This document shows positions 1-7,764 of a DNA stretch of 64,000 nt, one piece after another; position 1 is the stretch's first letter, and every line of letters begins with the position of its first letter. Made by a program: the position numbers and the translations under genes. Location: the NCBI RefSeq assembly GCF_021390395.1, contig NZ_JAJUWT010000007.1:248001-312000 (forward strand), in the 5' to 3' direction. The notes beneath the pieces are model-generated. The model searched no databases. It was not told the origin of the DNA and was given only the letters and a program-made list of their open reading frames with translations. This DNA is from Saccharothrix sp. S26. Lineage in GTDB: Bacteria; Actinomycetota; Actinomycetes; Mycobacteriales; Pseudonocardiaceae.

Positions 1-98
1 GGACGCTGGTCACCAGCCGCAAGCCCGACGACCTGCCCGCGTTCAACCGCGAGGCGCTCAAGGCCTTCGGGCTCCACGACCTCCCCAGCGGGTCGTGA
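1..98 (+). CDS. C-terminal end of a type 1 glutamine amidotransferase-like (PfpI/DJ-1) protein, partial
   Basis: Only the last 31 codons are in the window. The reading frame starts at base 3 and ends with TGA at 96-98. The residues TLVTSRKPDDLPAFNREAL match the usual C-terminus of PfpI/DJ-1 type proteins, where a VTSRKPDDLPAF-like strand and helix close the domain. These proteins include proteases, glyoxalases and deglycases; the catalytic Cys and Glu lie outside the window, so no activity can be assigned. The assignment rests on this short motif alone. Confidence 0.6.
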   Translation, partial: TLVTSRKPDDLPAFNREALKAFGLHDLPSGS

Positions 99-146
99 CG
101 AGCTCGGACCGGGGTCCACGGGGATGTGCACCTCCCCGTGGACCCG

Positions 147-905
147 CTAGAGCCTGGCCGCCGCGTACGCCGCGATCGCGTCGCGGACGTACTCGGCGAA
201 CCCGTCGGCGTGCGCGTCGAACTGCGCCTTGAACTCCGGCGCGTCCACGTACAGCTGCCCCAGGCCGGTGTAGGACTCCCGGTCGGGCGTCCAGGCCCGC
301 AGGATCCACCGGTGGTGCCGGTCGGTCACCTCCAGCGCCCGCGGCGCGTCGGCCGCGACACCGGCGTCGAACAACTCGGCGTAGGCCGCGACGACGGACT
401 GCCACTCCGCCTTGAACTCGTCGGCGTCGGGCTTGCTCCAGCCCTTCATGCGGCGCTTGCTCTCGTCGACGTGCTGCTGGACCCCCTCGCCGTAGCGCCG
501 CACCAGCTCCGCCTCGTAGCGGGCCTGGCGGTCCGCGTCGAGGCCGTCGAACAGCTCCTCCATCTTCATCTCTTCACCTCCTTCGAGCTCCTCGATCGTG
601 CGGGAGACGGTCCGGGCCAGCTTCGCCAGCCGCTCCTGCTCGGCGGCCAGCCACCGCGCGTGGTCGCGCAGCACGTCGACCGCCCGGTGCCGCCCGTCCA
701 GGACCTCCGCCACGGTGTCGAGGCCGAGCCCCAGGTCGCGCAGCAGCAGGATCCGCTGGAGCCGGTGCACCTGCTCCCGCTCGTAGTAGCGGTAGCCGTT
801 GTCACCGACCCAGGCCGGTTCCAGCAGGCCGATCGCGTCGTAGTGCCGCAGCGTCCGCGACGTCACCTTCGACATCCGCGCCACCTGCGCGATCGACCAG
901 GCCAT
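147..905 (-). CDS. TipA-like MerR-family transcriptional regulator with TipAS ligand-binding domain
   Basis: A 252-residue protein. Residues 1-70 are a MerR winged helix-turn-helix (IAQVARMSKVTSRTLRHYD), followed by a coiled-coil helix (about 75-112) and a C-terminal TipAS-type domain beginning MKMEELFDGLDADRQARYEA. In Streptomyces, TipAL binds thiopeptide antibiotics through this domain and activates its own promoter. The start at 905 puts the HTH at the extreme N-terminus; an upstream in-frame ATG would lie inside the promoter. A strong internal Shine-Dalgarno (574-583) precedes an in-frame ATG at 569, which would give a free 140-residue TipAS-like protein. The gene is divergent from the ybaK-like gene, with a MerR-type promoter between them. 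The ligand is unknown. Confidence 0.88.
   Translation of the reverse strand: MAWSIAQVARMSKVTSRTLRHYDAIGLLEPAWVGDNGYRYYEREQVHRLQRILLLRDLGLGLDTVAEVLDGRHRAVDVLRDHARWLAAEQERLAKLARTVSRTIEELEGGEEMKMEELFDGLDADRQARYEAELVRRYGEGVQQHVDESKRRMKGWSKPDADEFKAEWQSVVAAYAELFDAGVAADAPRALEVTDRHHRWILRAWTPDRESYTGLGQLYVDAPEFKAQFDAHADGFAEYVRDAIAAYAAARL
574..583 (-). promoter_or_regulatory. Internal ribosome binding site for a TipAS-like short product
   Basis: On the minus strand AAGGAGGTGA lies four bases before an in-frame ATG (567-569), with a second ATG two codons on. A consensus Shine-Dalgarno in the middle of the gene, exactly at the junction between the coiled coil and the ligand-binding domain, mirrors the classical tipA arrangement in which TipAL and TipAS come from the same frame. 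The predicted short product is encoded by 147-569. Confidence 0.6.
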
Positions 906-931
906 GACCGTGCTCCCTCCCTGTGCCGACC

Positions 932-962
932 ACGGTAGGGGTTGACGCAACGTCAACGTCAA
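932..962 (-). promoter_or_regulatory. MerR-type promoter with 19-bp spacer and inverted-repeat operator
   Basis: On the minus strand a -35 TTGACG (957-962) and a -10 TACCGT (932-937) are separated by 19 bp, the overlong spacer typical of promoters activated by MerR-family proteins. The spacer contains the inverted repeat TTGACGTTGCGTCAA (942-956). It sits immediately upstream of the TipA-like gene, so autoregulation is the simple inference. Confidence 0.7.
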
Positions 963-976
963 GCGCGGCCGGCAGG

Positions 977-1525
977 ATGGTCGGTGTGTGGACCATCGCA
1001 GGAACCCTGACCCCGCTGCCCGCGCTGGACCGGCTGGACCTGGTGGCCGACCCGGTCGCCGCCGCGCTGCGGTCGATGGCCGACGGCGGCAGGCTCGCCG
1101 TCGCGGAGATCGACCCGGCGCTGGCGGACACGGCGGAGTTCTGCGTGCACTACGGCTCGCCGTTGGAGGCGTCGGCGAACTGCGTCGTCGTCGCGGGCAA
1201 GCGCGGCGACACCGTCCGGTACGCGGCGTGCGTCGTGCTGGCGACCACGCGCGCGGACGTCAACGGCGTGGTCCGGCGGCGGCTGGACGCGCGCAAGGCG
1301 TCGTTCGCGCCGATGGACGACGCGGTGACGCTCAGCGGCATGGAGTACGGCGGCATCACGCCGGTCGGCCTGCCCGCCGACTGGCCCGTGCTGCTGTCGC
1401 CGGAGGTCGCCGCCGCGCCGGAGCTGGTGATCGGCAGCGGCATCCGCGGCAGCAAGCTGCTCGTGCCCGGCGAGGTGCTGGCGAAGCTGCCCGGCGCGGA
1501 GGTGGTCGAGGGCCTGGCCCGCTAG
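977..1525 (+). CDS. YbaK/EbsC family protein (putative aminoacyl-tRNA deacylase)
   Basis: About 182 residues covering the whole YbaK/ProX fold. Visible motifs are ANCVVVAGKRG, a strand rich in Ala/Val with ARKASFAPMD, and the C-terminal GSGIRGSKLLVPG loop. Family members hydrolyse mischarged tRNAs such as Cys-tRNA(Pro) or Ala-tRNA(Pro), but many paralogues have untested specificity. The start is uncertain: ATG at 977 is chosen, and GTG at 986 is equally compatible with the domain boundary. The gene diverges from the TipA-like regulator, and its stop overlaps the stop of the convergent LOG-like gene by four bases. Confidence 0.8.
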   Translation: MVGVWTIAGTLTPLPALDRLDLVADPVAAALRSMADGGRLAVAEIDPALADTAEFCVHYGSPLEASANCVVVAGKRGDTVRYAACVVLATTRADVNGVVRRRLDARKASFAPMDDAVTLSGMEYGGITPVGLPADWPVLLSPEVAAAPELVIGSGIRGSKLLVPGEVLAKLPGAEVVEGLAR

Positions 1526-2604
1526 GCGGCGTACTCGCGCAGGAACGCGACGGCCTCGTCGGCGTCGTCGGTGACCAGGATCCAGCGCTCGGCCTCACGA
1601 CCGGCCGCCAGGCGCCGCACCAGCGGCGCGGCGGGCACCTCGTCGACCCAGAACCGCTCGCCCAGGAACACCATCGGCGCGGCCGGGCCGACCGAGCCGT
1701 AGTGGTTCTGGCAGTAGTCCTGGAAGACCTCCTGCACGGTGCCCGCGCTGCCCGGCGTGTAGATGATGCCGCCGGTCGCGACGGTGAGCAGGCCCTCTTC
1801 GCGCACCGAGTTGGCGAAGTACTTGGCGTGCAGCTCGCACGCCGGGTTCGGCGGCTCGTGGCCGTAGAACCAGGTCGGGATGCCGATCGTGCGCGGCCTG
1901 CCCGAACCCGACGGGTCGGAGCCGGGCAGGTCGGTCGGGCACGCGGCGATCCAGCGGCCGATGGACTCCGCGTCACCGCCGAACTTCGGGGCCTTCGCCA
2001 GGTCCTTCAACGTCGGCTCGTCCACGCCGACGCGCACGCCCAGCGGCACGGCCTCCATCACGCCCGGCCCGCCGCCGGTCAGCACGGTGAACCCGGCCTC
2101 GCCGAGCGCCGCGCCCAGCCCCACGGCCCGCCGGTAGCCGTCGGTGTCACGGCCCAGCGCGTGCCCGCCCATCACGGCGACCGGCCGTTCGGGCAGCGCG
2201 TCGGCCAACGCCTCGGTGATCGCGTGGTCGTGCAGGCGTTCGGCCAGGGCGTGCAGCGGGTCCGGGTTGTGCCCCCGGGCGCGGCTGTGCTGGTAGATCA
2301 GGGCGTCCGGGGTGTCGGCGTAGGTGACCGGGCGGTCGGGGTCGAACCCGGCGAACAGCTCGGCCGGCGTGTACAGCCGCGACCGGTACACGTCGTAGGG
2401 CAGGTCGGGGATGGCCGGGAACACCAGCGCCCCGGCCGCCGCAGCACGCCGCTGGGCCAGGGGCGAGAGCGTGCAGCCAAGGAACAGCGCGCCGTCCATC
2501 GGCACGCGCAGCTCCTCCTCGCCCAGGTCGAGCCCGACGAGGACGGCGTGCCTCAGCTCGGTCGCCGCGCGGACCTGCTCCAGGTCGGTGTACTCGGTGC
2601 GCAC
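1522..2604 (-). CDS. LOG-family (lysine decarboxylase-like Rossmann) protein with long N-terminal extension
   Basis: 360 residues, much longer than the usual ~190-residue LOG protein. The C-terminal two thirds carry the Rossmann core: VAVMGGHALGRD, VLTGGGPGVMEA and the nucleotide-site segment YTPGSAGTVQEVFQ. In canonical LOG phosphoribohydrolases, which release cytokinin bases from nucleotides, that segment reads PGGxGTxxE. Here the second glycine is Ser, while Thr and Glu are kept. The N-terminal ~130 residues (LFLGCTLSPLAQRRA, PDLPYDVYRSRLYT) belong to a subgroup common in actinobacteria. A nucleotide-binding or nucleotide-hydrolysing role is likely; the substrate is unknown. Confidence 0.75.
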   Translation of the reverse strand: MRTEYTDLEQVRAATELRHAVLVGLDLGEEELRVPMDGALFLGCTLSPLAQRRAAAAGALVFPAIPDLPYDVYRSRLYTPAELFAGFDPDRPVTYADTPDALIYQHSRARGHNPDPLHALAERLHDHAITEALADALPERPVAVMGGHALGRDTDGYRRAVGLGAALGEAGFTVLTGGGPGVMEAVPLGVRVGVDEPTLKDLAKAPKFGGDAESIGRWIAACPTDLPGSDPSGSGRPRTIGIPTWFYGHEPPNPACELHAKYFANSVREEGLLTVATGGIIYTPGSAGTVQEVFQDYCQNHYGSVGPAAPMVFLGERFWVDEVPAAPLVRRLAAGREAERWILVTDDADEAVAFLREYAA

Positions 2605-2648
2605 CGGCGCAGCCTACGTGCGCCGGATCCGCCCGGATCGGGGTTTCG

Positions 2649-3527
2649 TCAGAAGATGACGGTCTGGTTGCCGTGCACCAGGACGCGGTCCTCCAGGTGC
2701 CAGCGCAGGCCGCGCGCCAGCACGACCTTCTCGATGTCACGCCCCTTGCGCACCATGTCGTTGATCGAGTCGGTGTGGTCGACCCGGATCACGTCCTGCT
2801 CCACGATCGGCCCTTGGTCGAGGTCCGCGGTCACGTAGTGGCACGTGGCGCCGACCAGCTTCACGCCCCGGCTGTGCGCCTGGTGGTAGGGCCGCGCGCC
2901 CACGAACGACGGCAGGAAGCTGTGGTGGATGTTCAACGCCCGCCCGGCCCAGTCCGCGCACAGCTCCGCGGGCAGGATCTGCATGAACCGCGCCAGCACC
3001 ACCGCGTGCGGCTGGTGGGCGTCGACGAGCTGCCGCAGCTGCGCGAACGCCGCCGCCTTGCCCTCCGGGTCGTTGGCCGGGAACGGCACGTGGTGGAACG
3101 GGATGCCGTGCGCGCGGGTGATCCCGGCCAGGTCGGCGTGGTTGCCGATGACCGCGGCCACGTCGACGTCCAGCTCGTGCGACGCCACCCGGCCCAGCAG
3201 GTCGTACAAGCAGTGCCCCTCCTTGGACACCAGGATCACCACCCGCCTGCGCTCGCCGGAGTCGGAGACGCGCCACGACCCGGGGTGCGCGCCCAGGTCC
3301 CGCGCCACCTCGGCGAACCGCGACCGCAGCTCGTCCACGTCGAACGGCAGCGAGTCCGCGCGCACCTCCTGGCGGGTGAAGAACCAGTTGGTGGTCGTGT
3401 CGGTGTGGTAGGCCGCCTCGACGATCCAGCCACCGTGCTCGGCCAGGAACGAGGAGATCCGCGCCACGATGCCGGTGCGGTCGGGGCAGCCGAAGGTGAT
3501 CACGTAACGTCGTTCAGGCAGGGGCAC
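2649..3527 (-). CDS. purU: Formyltetrahydrofolate deformylase
   Basis: 292 residues of the normal PurU length. An N-terminal ACT domain (RYVITFGCPDRTGIVARISS, about 7-85) is followed by a formyltransferase-fold hydrolase domain (about 95-292) with ALNIHHSFLPSFVGARPYHQ and GATCHYVTADLDQGPIVEQD. These segments carry the catalytic Asn-His and Asp. The enzyme hydrolyses 10-formyl-THF to THF and formate, balancing one-carbon units and supplying formate for purine synthesis. It is followed by a short gap after the next minus-strand gene and is probably transcribed with the isomerase-like gene upstream of it. Confidence 0.95.
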   Translation of the reverse strand: MPLPERRYVITFGCPDRTGIVARISSFLAEHGGWIVEAAYHTDTTTNWFFTRQEVRADSLPFDVDELRSRFAEVARDLGAHPGSWRVSDSGERRRVVILVSKEGHCLYDLLGRVASHELDVDVAAVIGNHADLAGITRAHGIPFHHVPFPANDPEGKAAAFAQLRQLVDAHQPHAVVLARFMQILPAELCADWAGRALNIHHSFLPSFVGARPYHQAHSRGVKLVGATCHYVTADLDQGPIVEQDVIRVDHTDSINDMVRKGRDIEKVVLARGLRWHLEDRVLVHGNQTVIF

Positions 3528-3539
3528 GACCGGAAGTAT

Positions 3540-4274
3540 CTACAATCGCGGCAGCCCGTCCAGCAGTGACCTGTCACCCGATGTGATGGCGCCGCTCGGC
3601 CGGCCCCAGACCGCCCGGTACAGCGCGTCGGCGGTGCCCGCCACGGTGGCGTCCTCGTCGGTCGCCGCACCGGTGATCGGCCCGACCTGCGGCGGCTCGC
3701 CGGGCGTGAGCCGCACCTCCCAGGCACGGCCCGCGTCGGCGGCGTGGAACAGCAGCCGGCCCGCGCGCTCGACCGGCTTGCGCTGGGCGGCGCGCACCAG
3801 CATCCGGGTCAGGAACTCGTCCACCCCGTCGGCCGCGAACTCGACGTCGAACAGCAGCGACGGCACGTCCGCGCCGTGCCGGGCGTGCTCGGCGTCCAGC
3901 CGGTGGATCGCGGTCTCGTGCGCCTGCCGGCGCGACCAGAAGGCGAAGGTCTTCGGCCCGGTGAACGTCCACGCGGGCGTGTTCGACGTGGTGTAGGCGA
4001 GGGCGTCGGCGAGCTCGGTGAACTTCTTGTCCCACCAGTCGAGCAGCTCGTCGAAGTCGGCGGGGCGGTCGTCGGGCTTGGGCCACTCGGCGTCCACCGG
4101 CGTGTGCAGGGCCCGCAACGCCCAGGAGTGCGTGCGCCCCAGGTGGTCGACGAGGTCGTGCACGGTCCACCCCGGACAGGTGGGCACGGGCGCGTCCGGT
4201 CCGGCGGCCACCGCGGCGGCGCGCAACGCGGCGTACTCGGTCCTCAGGTGCTGCACGAGATCGGCGTGGTCCAC
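3540..4274 (-). CDS. Maleylpyruvate isomerase family mycothiol-dependent protein
   Basis: 244 residues with the N-terminal DinB-like four-helix MDMPI_N domain. The segments CPGWTVHDLVDHLGRTHSW and RRQAHETAIHRLDAEHA carry the His and Glu residues that bind a divalent metal in this fold. A smaller C-terminal domain follows (about 155-244). Characterised relatives use mycothiol as cofactor in maleylpyruvate isomerisation; most genomic copies have unknown substrates. Mycothiol dependence fits the presence of mshA in the same window. Confidence 0.85.
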   Translation of the reverse strand: MDHADLVQHLRTEYAALRAAAVAAGPDAPVPTCPGWTVHDLVDHLGRTHSWALRALHTPVDAEWPKPDDRPADFDELLDWWDKKFTELADALAYTTSNTPAWTFTGPKTFAFWSRRQAHETAIHRLDAEHARHGADVPSLLFDVEFAADGVDEFLTRMLVRAAQRKPVERAGRLLFHAADAGRAWEVRLTPGEPPQVGPITGAATDEDATVAGTADALYRAVWGRPSGAITSGDRSLLDGLPRL

Positions 4275-4284
4275 TCCGCACAGC

Positions 4285-5088
4285 CTAGGGACTCACGACC
4301 TCCCAGGGCACGGTGACCTCACCCAACCGCCACCGCTTGCGGTCGTCCAGCACGGGCCAGCCGCGTTCGGCCAGCAACCGCACCGACTCCACCCACCGGG
4401 CCCGCGGGCCGTAGGGCGCGAACGGCGCGCACGTCGCCCAGCACGCGTCCAGCTCGGCGAACAGGGCGTGCACCCGCTCACCGGGCACGTTGTGGTGGAT
4501 CAACGCCTTCGGCAGCCGTTCGGCCAGGTCGCCGGGCGTCTCCAGGTCGGCGGGCAGGCACGACAGCGTGAACGTCCGCGGCCCGTCGGAGGTCAACGCC
4601 ACCCAGCAGCAGCGGCGGCCGATCTCGTCGCACGTCCCCTCGACCAGCACGCCGCCGGGGGCGAGCCGGCCGACCATGGTGTCCCACGCCTCGGCGGCCT
4701 GCACCTCGGTGTACTGGCGCAGCACGTTGAACGCGCGCAGCAGCAGCGGGCGCGCGCCCGCCAGCTCGAACCCGCCGCGCCGGAAGTCCAGCAGCGGCGG
4801 GTCGGCGACCTCCTTGCCCGCGGCGACCCGGTCGGCGTCCAGCTCCAGGCCGAGGACGCGCACGTCCGGGTTGACCGCGCGCAGCCGGGCCGCCAGCTCG
4901 ACGGTGGTGACCGGGGACGAGCCGTAGCCGAGGTCGACCACCAGCGGTTGCGGCCCGGCCAGCAGGTCGCGGTAGGTGTGCGCGACCCACCGGTCGACCC
5001 GGCGCAGGCGGTTCGGGTTGGTGGTGCCCCTCGTGGGCAGGCCGAGCGCGCGCGCCCGGCCCGCGGCTAGGCGCGGCGTGCGAGCCAT
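4285..5088 (-). CDS. SAM-dependent methyltransferase-like protein
   Basis: About 267 residues. The Rossmann methyltransferase motif I is VVDLGYGSSPVTTVELA, followed by LGLELDADRVAAG (motif II) and LAPGGVLVEGTCDEIG. The open frame continues upstream into a low-complexity Arg/His/Gly stretch, so ATG 5088 was chosen; it overlaps the end of the DUF2505 gene by 22 bases, suggesting translational coupling. The target is unknown. Methyltransferase-like proteins of this size in this position are common in Pseudonocardiales. Confidence 0.75.
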   Translation of the reverse strand: MARTPRLAAGRARALGLPTRGTTNPNRLRRVDRWVAHTYRDLLAGPQPLVVDLGYGSSPVTTVELAARLRAVNPDVRVLGLELDADRVAAGKEVADPPLLDFRRGGFELAGARPLLLRAFNVLRQYTEVQAAEAWDTMVGRLAPGGVLVEGTCDEIGRRCCWVALTSDGPRTFTLSCLPADLETPGDLAERLPKALIHHNVPGERVHALFAELDACWATCAPFAPYGPRARWVESVRLLAERGWPVLDDRKRWRLGEVTVPWEVVSP

Positions 5089-5564
5089 TCGGCGGTGAAC
5101 TCGGATTCCTTGTCGAGCAGGAGGGCGACCTGTTCGGCGATCATCGCCTCCAGCTTGCCGCCCATGATCGGGATGCCCACCTTGACCTGACCCGTGAGGG
5201 TGAGTTCGCTCCCACCCGCGGCGGTGTCGGCGAGCGTGATGGTGCCGTCCAGCTGGCCCGGCACGCCGTTCAGCGTCACCTCGACCGTGCCCGCGTACCC
5301 CGCCTCGGTCCACGACTCGGCGCGGTCGATGACCAGGTCGCCGCCGAGCAGGCCGCGCGCCACCGAGGGCAGCTTGTCCGCGGGCACGCCCTGCTTGAGC
5401 TGGTAGGACGTGCTCTGGTCGGTGGTGGTGAACGCGACCAGCTCCGGGTTGCTGCCACCCAGCTCGGCGAGCCGGTCGCGCAGGTACGTCTGGTCCACCA
5501 GCGCTGCGTACACGTCCCGCGCGGGCCAGCGGGACGTGGTTCGGTGCTCGATGCGGCGTGCCAT
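5067..5564 (-). CDS. DUF2505 family protein (SRPBCC-like lipid-binding fold)
   Basis: 165 residues matching DUF2505: the start ARRIEHRTTSRWPARDVYAA, the central LVAFTTTDQSTSYQLKQGVP and the C-terminal amphipathic helix EAMIAEQVALLLDKESEFT. The pattern of a long helix closing a beta sheet resembles START/SRPBCC hydrophobic-ligand binders, but no ligand is known. The ATG at 5564 is only 25 bp from the start of the divergent murB. This position beside murB mirrors the Rv0481c-Rv0482 arrangement in mycobacteria. Confidence 0.8.
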   Translation of the reverse strand: MARRIEHRTTSRWPARDVYAALVDQTYLRDRLAELGGSNPELVAFTTTDQSTSYQLKQGVPADKLPSVARGLLGGDLVIDRAESWTEAGYAGTVEVTLNGVPGQLDGTITLADTAAGGSELTLTGQVKVGIPIMGGKLEAMIAEQVALLLDKESEFTAEWLARRA

Positions 5565-5589
5565 GTCGCGGAGGCTACCGTTCTCCGTC

Positions 5590-6672
5590 GTGACCACCCC
5601 GCCCTCCAGTGCCCGTGTGCCGCTGGCCGAGTGCACCACGCTGCGGCTCGGTGGCCCCGCGACGAGGTTCACGCGCGCCACCACAGCCGCCGAACTGGTC
5701 GAGACCGTGCGTTCGCTGGACGCCGACGGCGAGCCGTTGCTGCTGCTCGGCGGCGGTTCGAACCTGGTCGTGTCGGACGCGGGCTTCCCCGGCACGGTGG
5801 TGGCGGTCGGCACGTCCGGCCGCCGGCTCGACCCGTTGGGCGACGGCCTCGTGCAGCTGACCGTGGAGGCGGGCGAGGACTGGGACTCGGTCGTCGCGGA
5901 GGCCGTGGCGCAGGGGCTGGGCGGGCTGGAGTGTCTGTCCGGCATCCCCGGGCTGGTCGGGGCGACGCCGGTGCAGAACGTCGGCGCGTACGGCGTCGAG
6001 GTGGCGCAGGTGCTGACGTCGGTGGACCTGCTGGACCGGCGCACGGGTCGGGTGCACCAGGTGCCCGCGGAGGGCCTGGGGCTGGCGTACCGCACGAGCG
6101 TGCTGAAGGGCACCGACCACGCGGTGGTGCTGCGGGCGCGGTTCGCGTTGACCGCGGGCGGGCAGTCCGCGCCGATCCGCTACGCCGAGCTGGCCCGCGT
6201 GCTGGGTGTCGCGCCGGGCGAGCGGGTGCCCGCGGACGCGGCCCGCAAGGCGGTGCTGGAACTGCGGCGCGGCAAGGGCATGGTGCTCGACGCGACCGAC
6301 CACGACACGTGGAGCGCGGGCTCGTTCTTCACCAACCCGATGCTGGACGACTCGACGCTGGCCGGGGTGCTGATCCGGATCGCGGAGCGGCTGGGGCCGC
6401 ACGTGGACGTGCCGACGTACCCGGCGGGTGCCGGGCACTCGAAGCTGTCGGCGGCGTGGCTGATCGAGCGGGCCGGGTTCGGGCGCGGCCACCGGGGGCC
6501 CGGCGGCCGGGTGGCGCTGTCGAGCAAGCACACGTTGGCGCTGACCAACCGGGGCGGGGCGTCGACGGAGGACCTGCTGGAGCTGGCGCGCGAGGTGCGC
6601 GACGGGGTGCGGGCGGCGTTCGGGGTGGAGCTGCACCCGGAACCGGTGCTGGTGGGCTGCGACCTCGGCTGA
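5590..6672 (+). CDS. murB: UDP-N-acetylenolpyruvoylglucosamine reductase
   Basis: 360 residues of an actinobacterial MurB. An FAD-binding PCMH domain (about 15-190) contains LLLLGGGSNLVVSDAGFPGT and GIPGLVGATPVQNVGAYGVE. The C-terminal domain contains GSFFTNPML with the catalytic Ser region and AAWLIERAGF. It reduces UDP-GlcNAc-enolpyruvate to UDP-MurNAc with NADPH, the second committed step of peptidoglycan precursor synthesis. The GTG start at 5590 matches the family N-terminus (PLAECTTLRLGGPA). Confidence 0.97.
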   Translation: MTTPPSSARVPLAECTTLRLGGPATRFTRATTAAELVETVRSLDADGEPLLLLGGGSNLVVSDAGFPGTVVAVGTSGRRLDPLGDGLVQLTVEAGEDWDSVVAEAVAQGLGGLECLSGIPGLVGATPVQNVGAYGVEVAQVLTSVDLLDRRTGRVHQVPAEGLGLAYRTSVLKGTDHAVVLRARFALTAGGQSAPIRYAELARVLGVAPGERVPADAARKAVLELRRGKGMVLDATDHDTWSAGSFFTNPMLDDSTLAGVLIRIAERLGPHVDVPTYPAGAGHSKLSAAWLIERAGFGRGHRGPGGRVALSSKHTLALTNRGGASTEDLLELAREVRDGVRAAFGVELHPEPVLVGCDLG

Positions 6673-6774
6673 GGCGGTGGCCGGAGGTGTTTGACCGGCC
6701 GAACGGGTGACGCCGTGTGACGAATCCTCACTCCGCGCGTTTCATGGAGGTAGAGGCACCCGTTGGAGGTCGTC

Positions 6775-7734
6775 ATGGCCTACCCCGACGATCGCGCGGC
6801 CGTCAGGCCGATCAAGAAGCTGGTTGAGGACGACTTCCTGAGCCGGCCCGGTGTGGTGGGTGTCGACCTCGGCGAGAAGACCGTCGGCGGCCGGGTGACC
6901 GGTGAGCTGGCGATCGTCGTGTTCGTCCGCCGCAAGGGGCCCGCCGCGCAGTTCGGCATCCCGCCGGACGTGCTCGGCGTGCCGACCGACGTGGTCGAGG
7001 ACACGTTCTGGCCGCACCACACCATCGCCTCGCCGGAGGGCGTGAGCGGGGCGGAGCGGCACGAGTCGCTGGCGGGCGGCATCGGGATCGGGCCGAGCCG
7101 GGCGGTGCGGCTGGTGCCGCCGGACGTCGCGGAGGTCGACGACTACGTGGTGGCCGGGACGCTCGGCGCGCTGGTCCGGCCGCGCCGCAGGCATGCGGTG
7201 ATGGCGTTGACGTCGTTCCACGTGGCGTGCGTGGACGACGCGTGGGCGGTCGGCGACCCGATGGTGCACCCGTCGCGGGTCGACGGAGGGCACCCCGTGC
7301 ACGACCGGGTCGGCGCGTTGGCGCGGGCGGCGTTGTCGTCGCGGGTGGACGCGGCCGCGATCATGCTGACCACCCCGCGCGCCCGGCCCGAGGTGGTCGG
7401 GTTGGGTCCGGTCACGGGTCGGGCGTTGGCGCGGGTGGGCGACCGGGTGCGCAAGCGCGGGCGGACGACGGCGGTCACGGAGGGGGTCGTCGCGTCCACG
7501 GACGCGGCGATCACGCTGGACTTCGGGGTAGGGCTGGGCGTGCGGACGCTGCACGACCAGATCCGGATCGAGACGCCCCGGTTCGCCGACCACGGCGACT
7601 CGGGCGCGGTGCTGCTGGACGACGCGAACCGGGTGGTCGGGCTGTACTGCGGCGGGAGCCCGGACCGGGGGTTCGCCAACCCCATCGGCCCGGTGCTCGA
7701 CCAGTTGGACGTGGAGCTGATCACGTCCGGTTGA
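6775..7734 (+). CDS. Trypsin-like serine peptidase domain protein
   Basis: 319 residues from ATG 6775, which has a GGAGGT four bases upstream. The core resembles chymotrypsin-like peptidases: ALTSFHVAC holds a candidate catalytic His, and FADHGDSGAVLLDD holds the GDSG nucleophile loop. The C-terminus GGSPDRGFANPIGPVLDQL is typical of this family of cytoplasmic trypsin-like proteins. No signal peptide or membrane segment is visible, so it is probably intracellular. The catalytic Asp cannot be fixed by eye. Substrates are unknown. Confidence 0.65.
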   Translation: MAYPDDRAAVRPIKKLVEDDFLSRPGVVGVDLGEKTVGGRVTGELAIVVFVRRKGPAAQFGIPPDVLGVPTDVVEDTFWPHHTIASPEGVSGAERHESLAGGIGIGPSRAVRLVPPDVAEVDDYVVAGTLGALVRPRRRHAVMALTSFHVACVDDAWAVGDPMVHPSRVDGGHPVHDRVGALARAALSSRVDAAAIMLTTPRARPEVVGLGPVTGRALARVGDRVRKRGRTTAVTEGVVASTDAAITLDFGVGLGVRTLHDQIRIETPRFADHGDSGAVLLDDANRVVGLYCGGSPDRGFANPIGPVLDQLDVELITSG

Positions 7735-7764
7735 TCACGCTTTACCTGGCCGCGGTTCGCCTGG

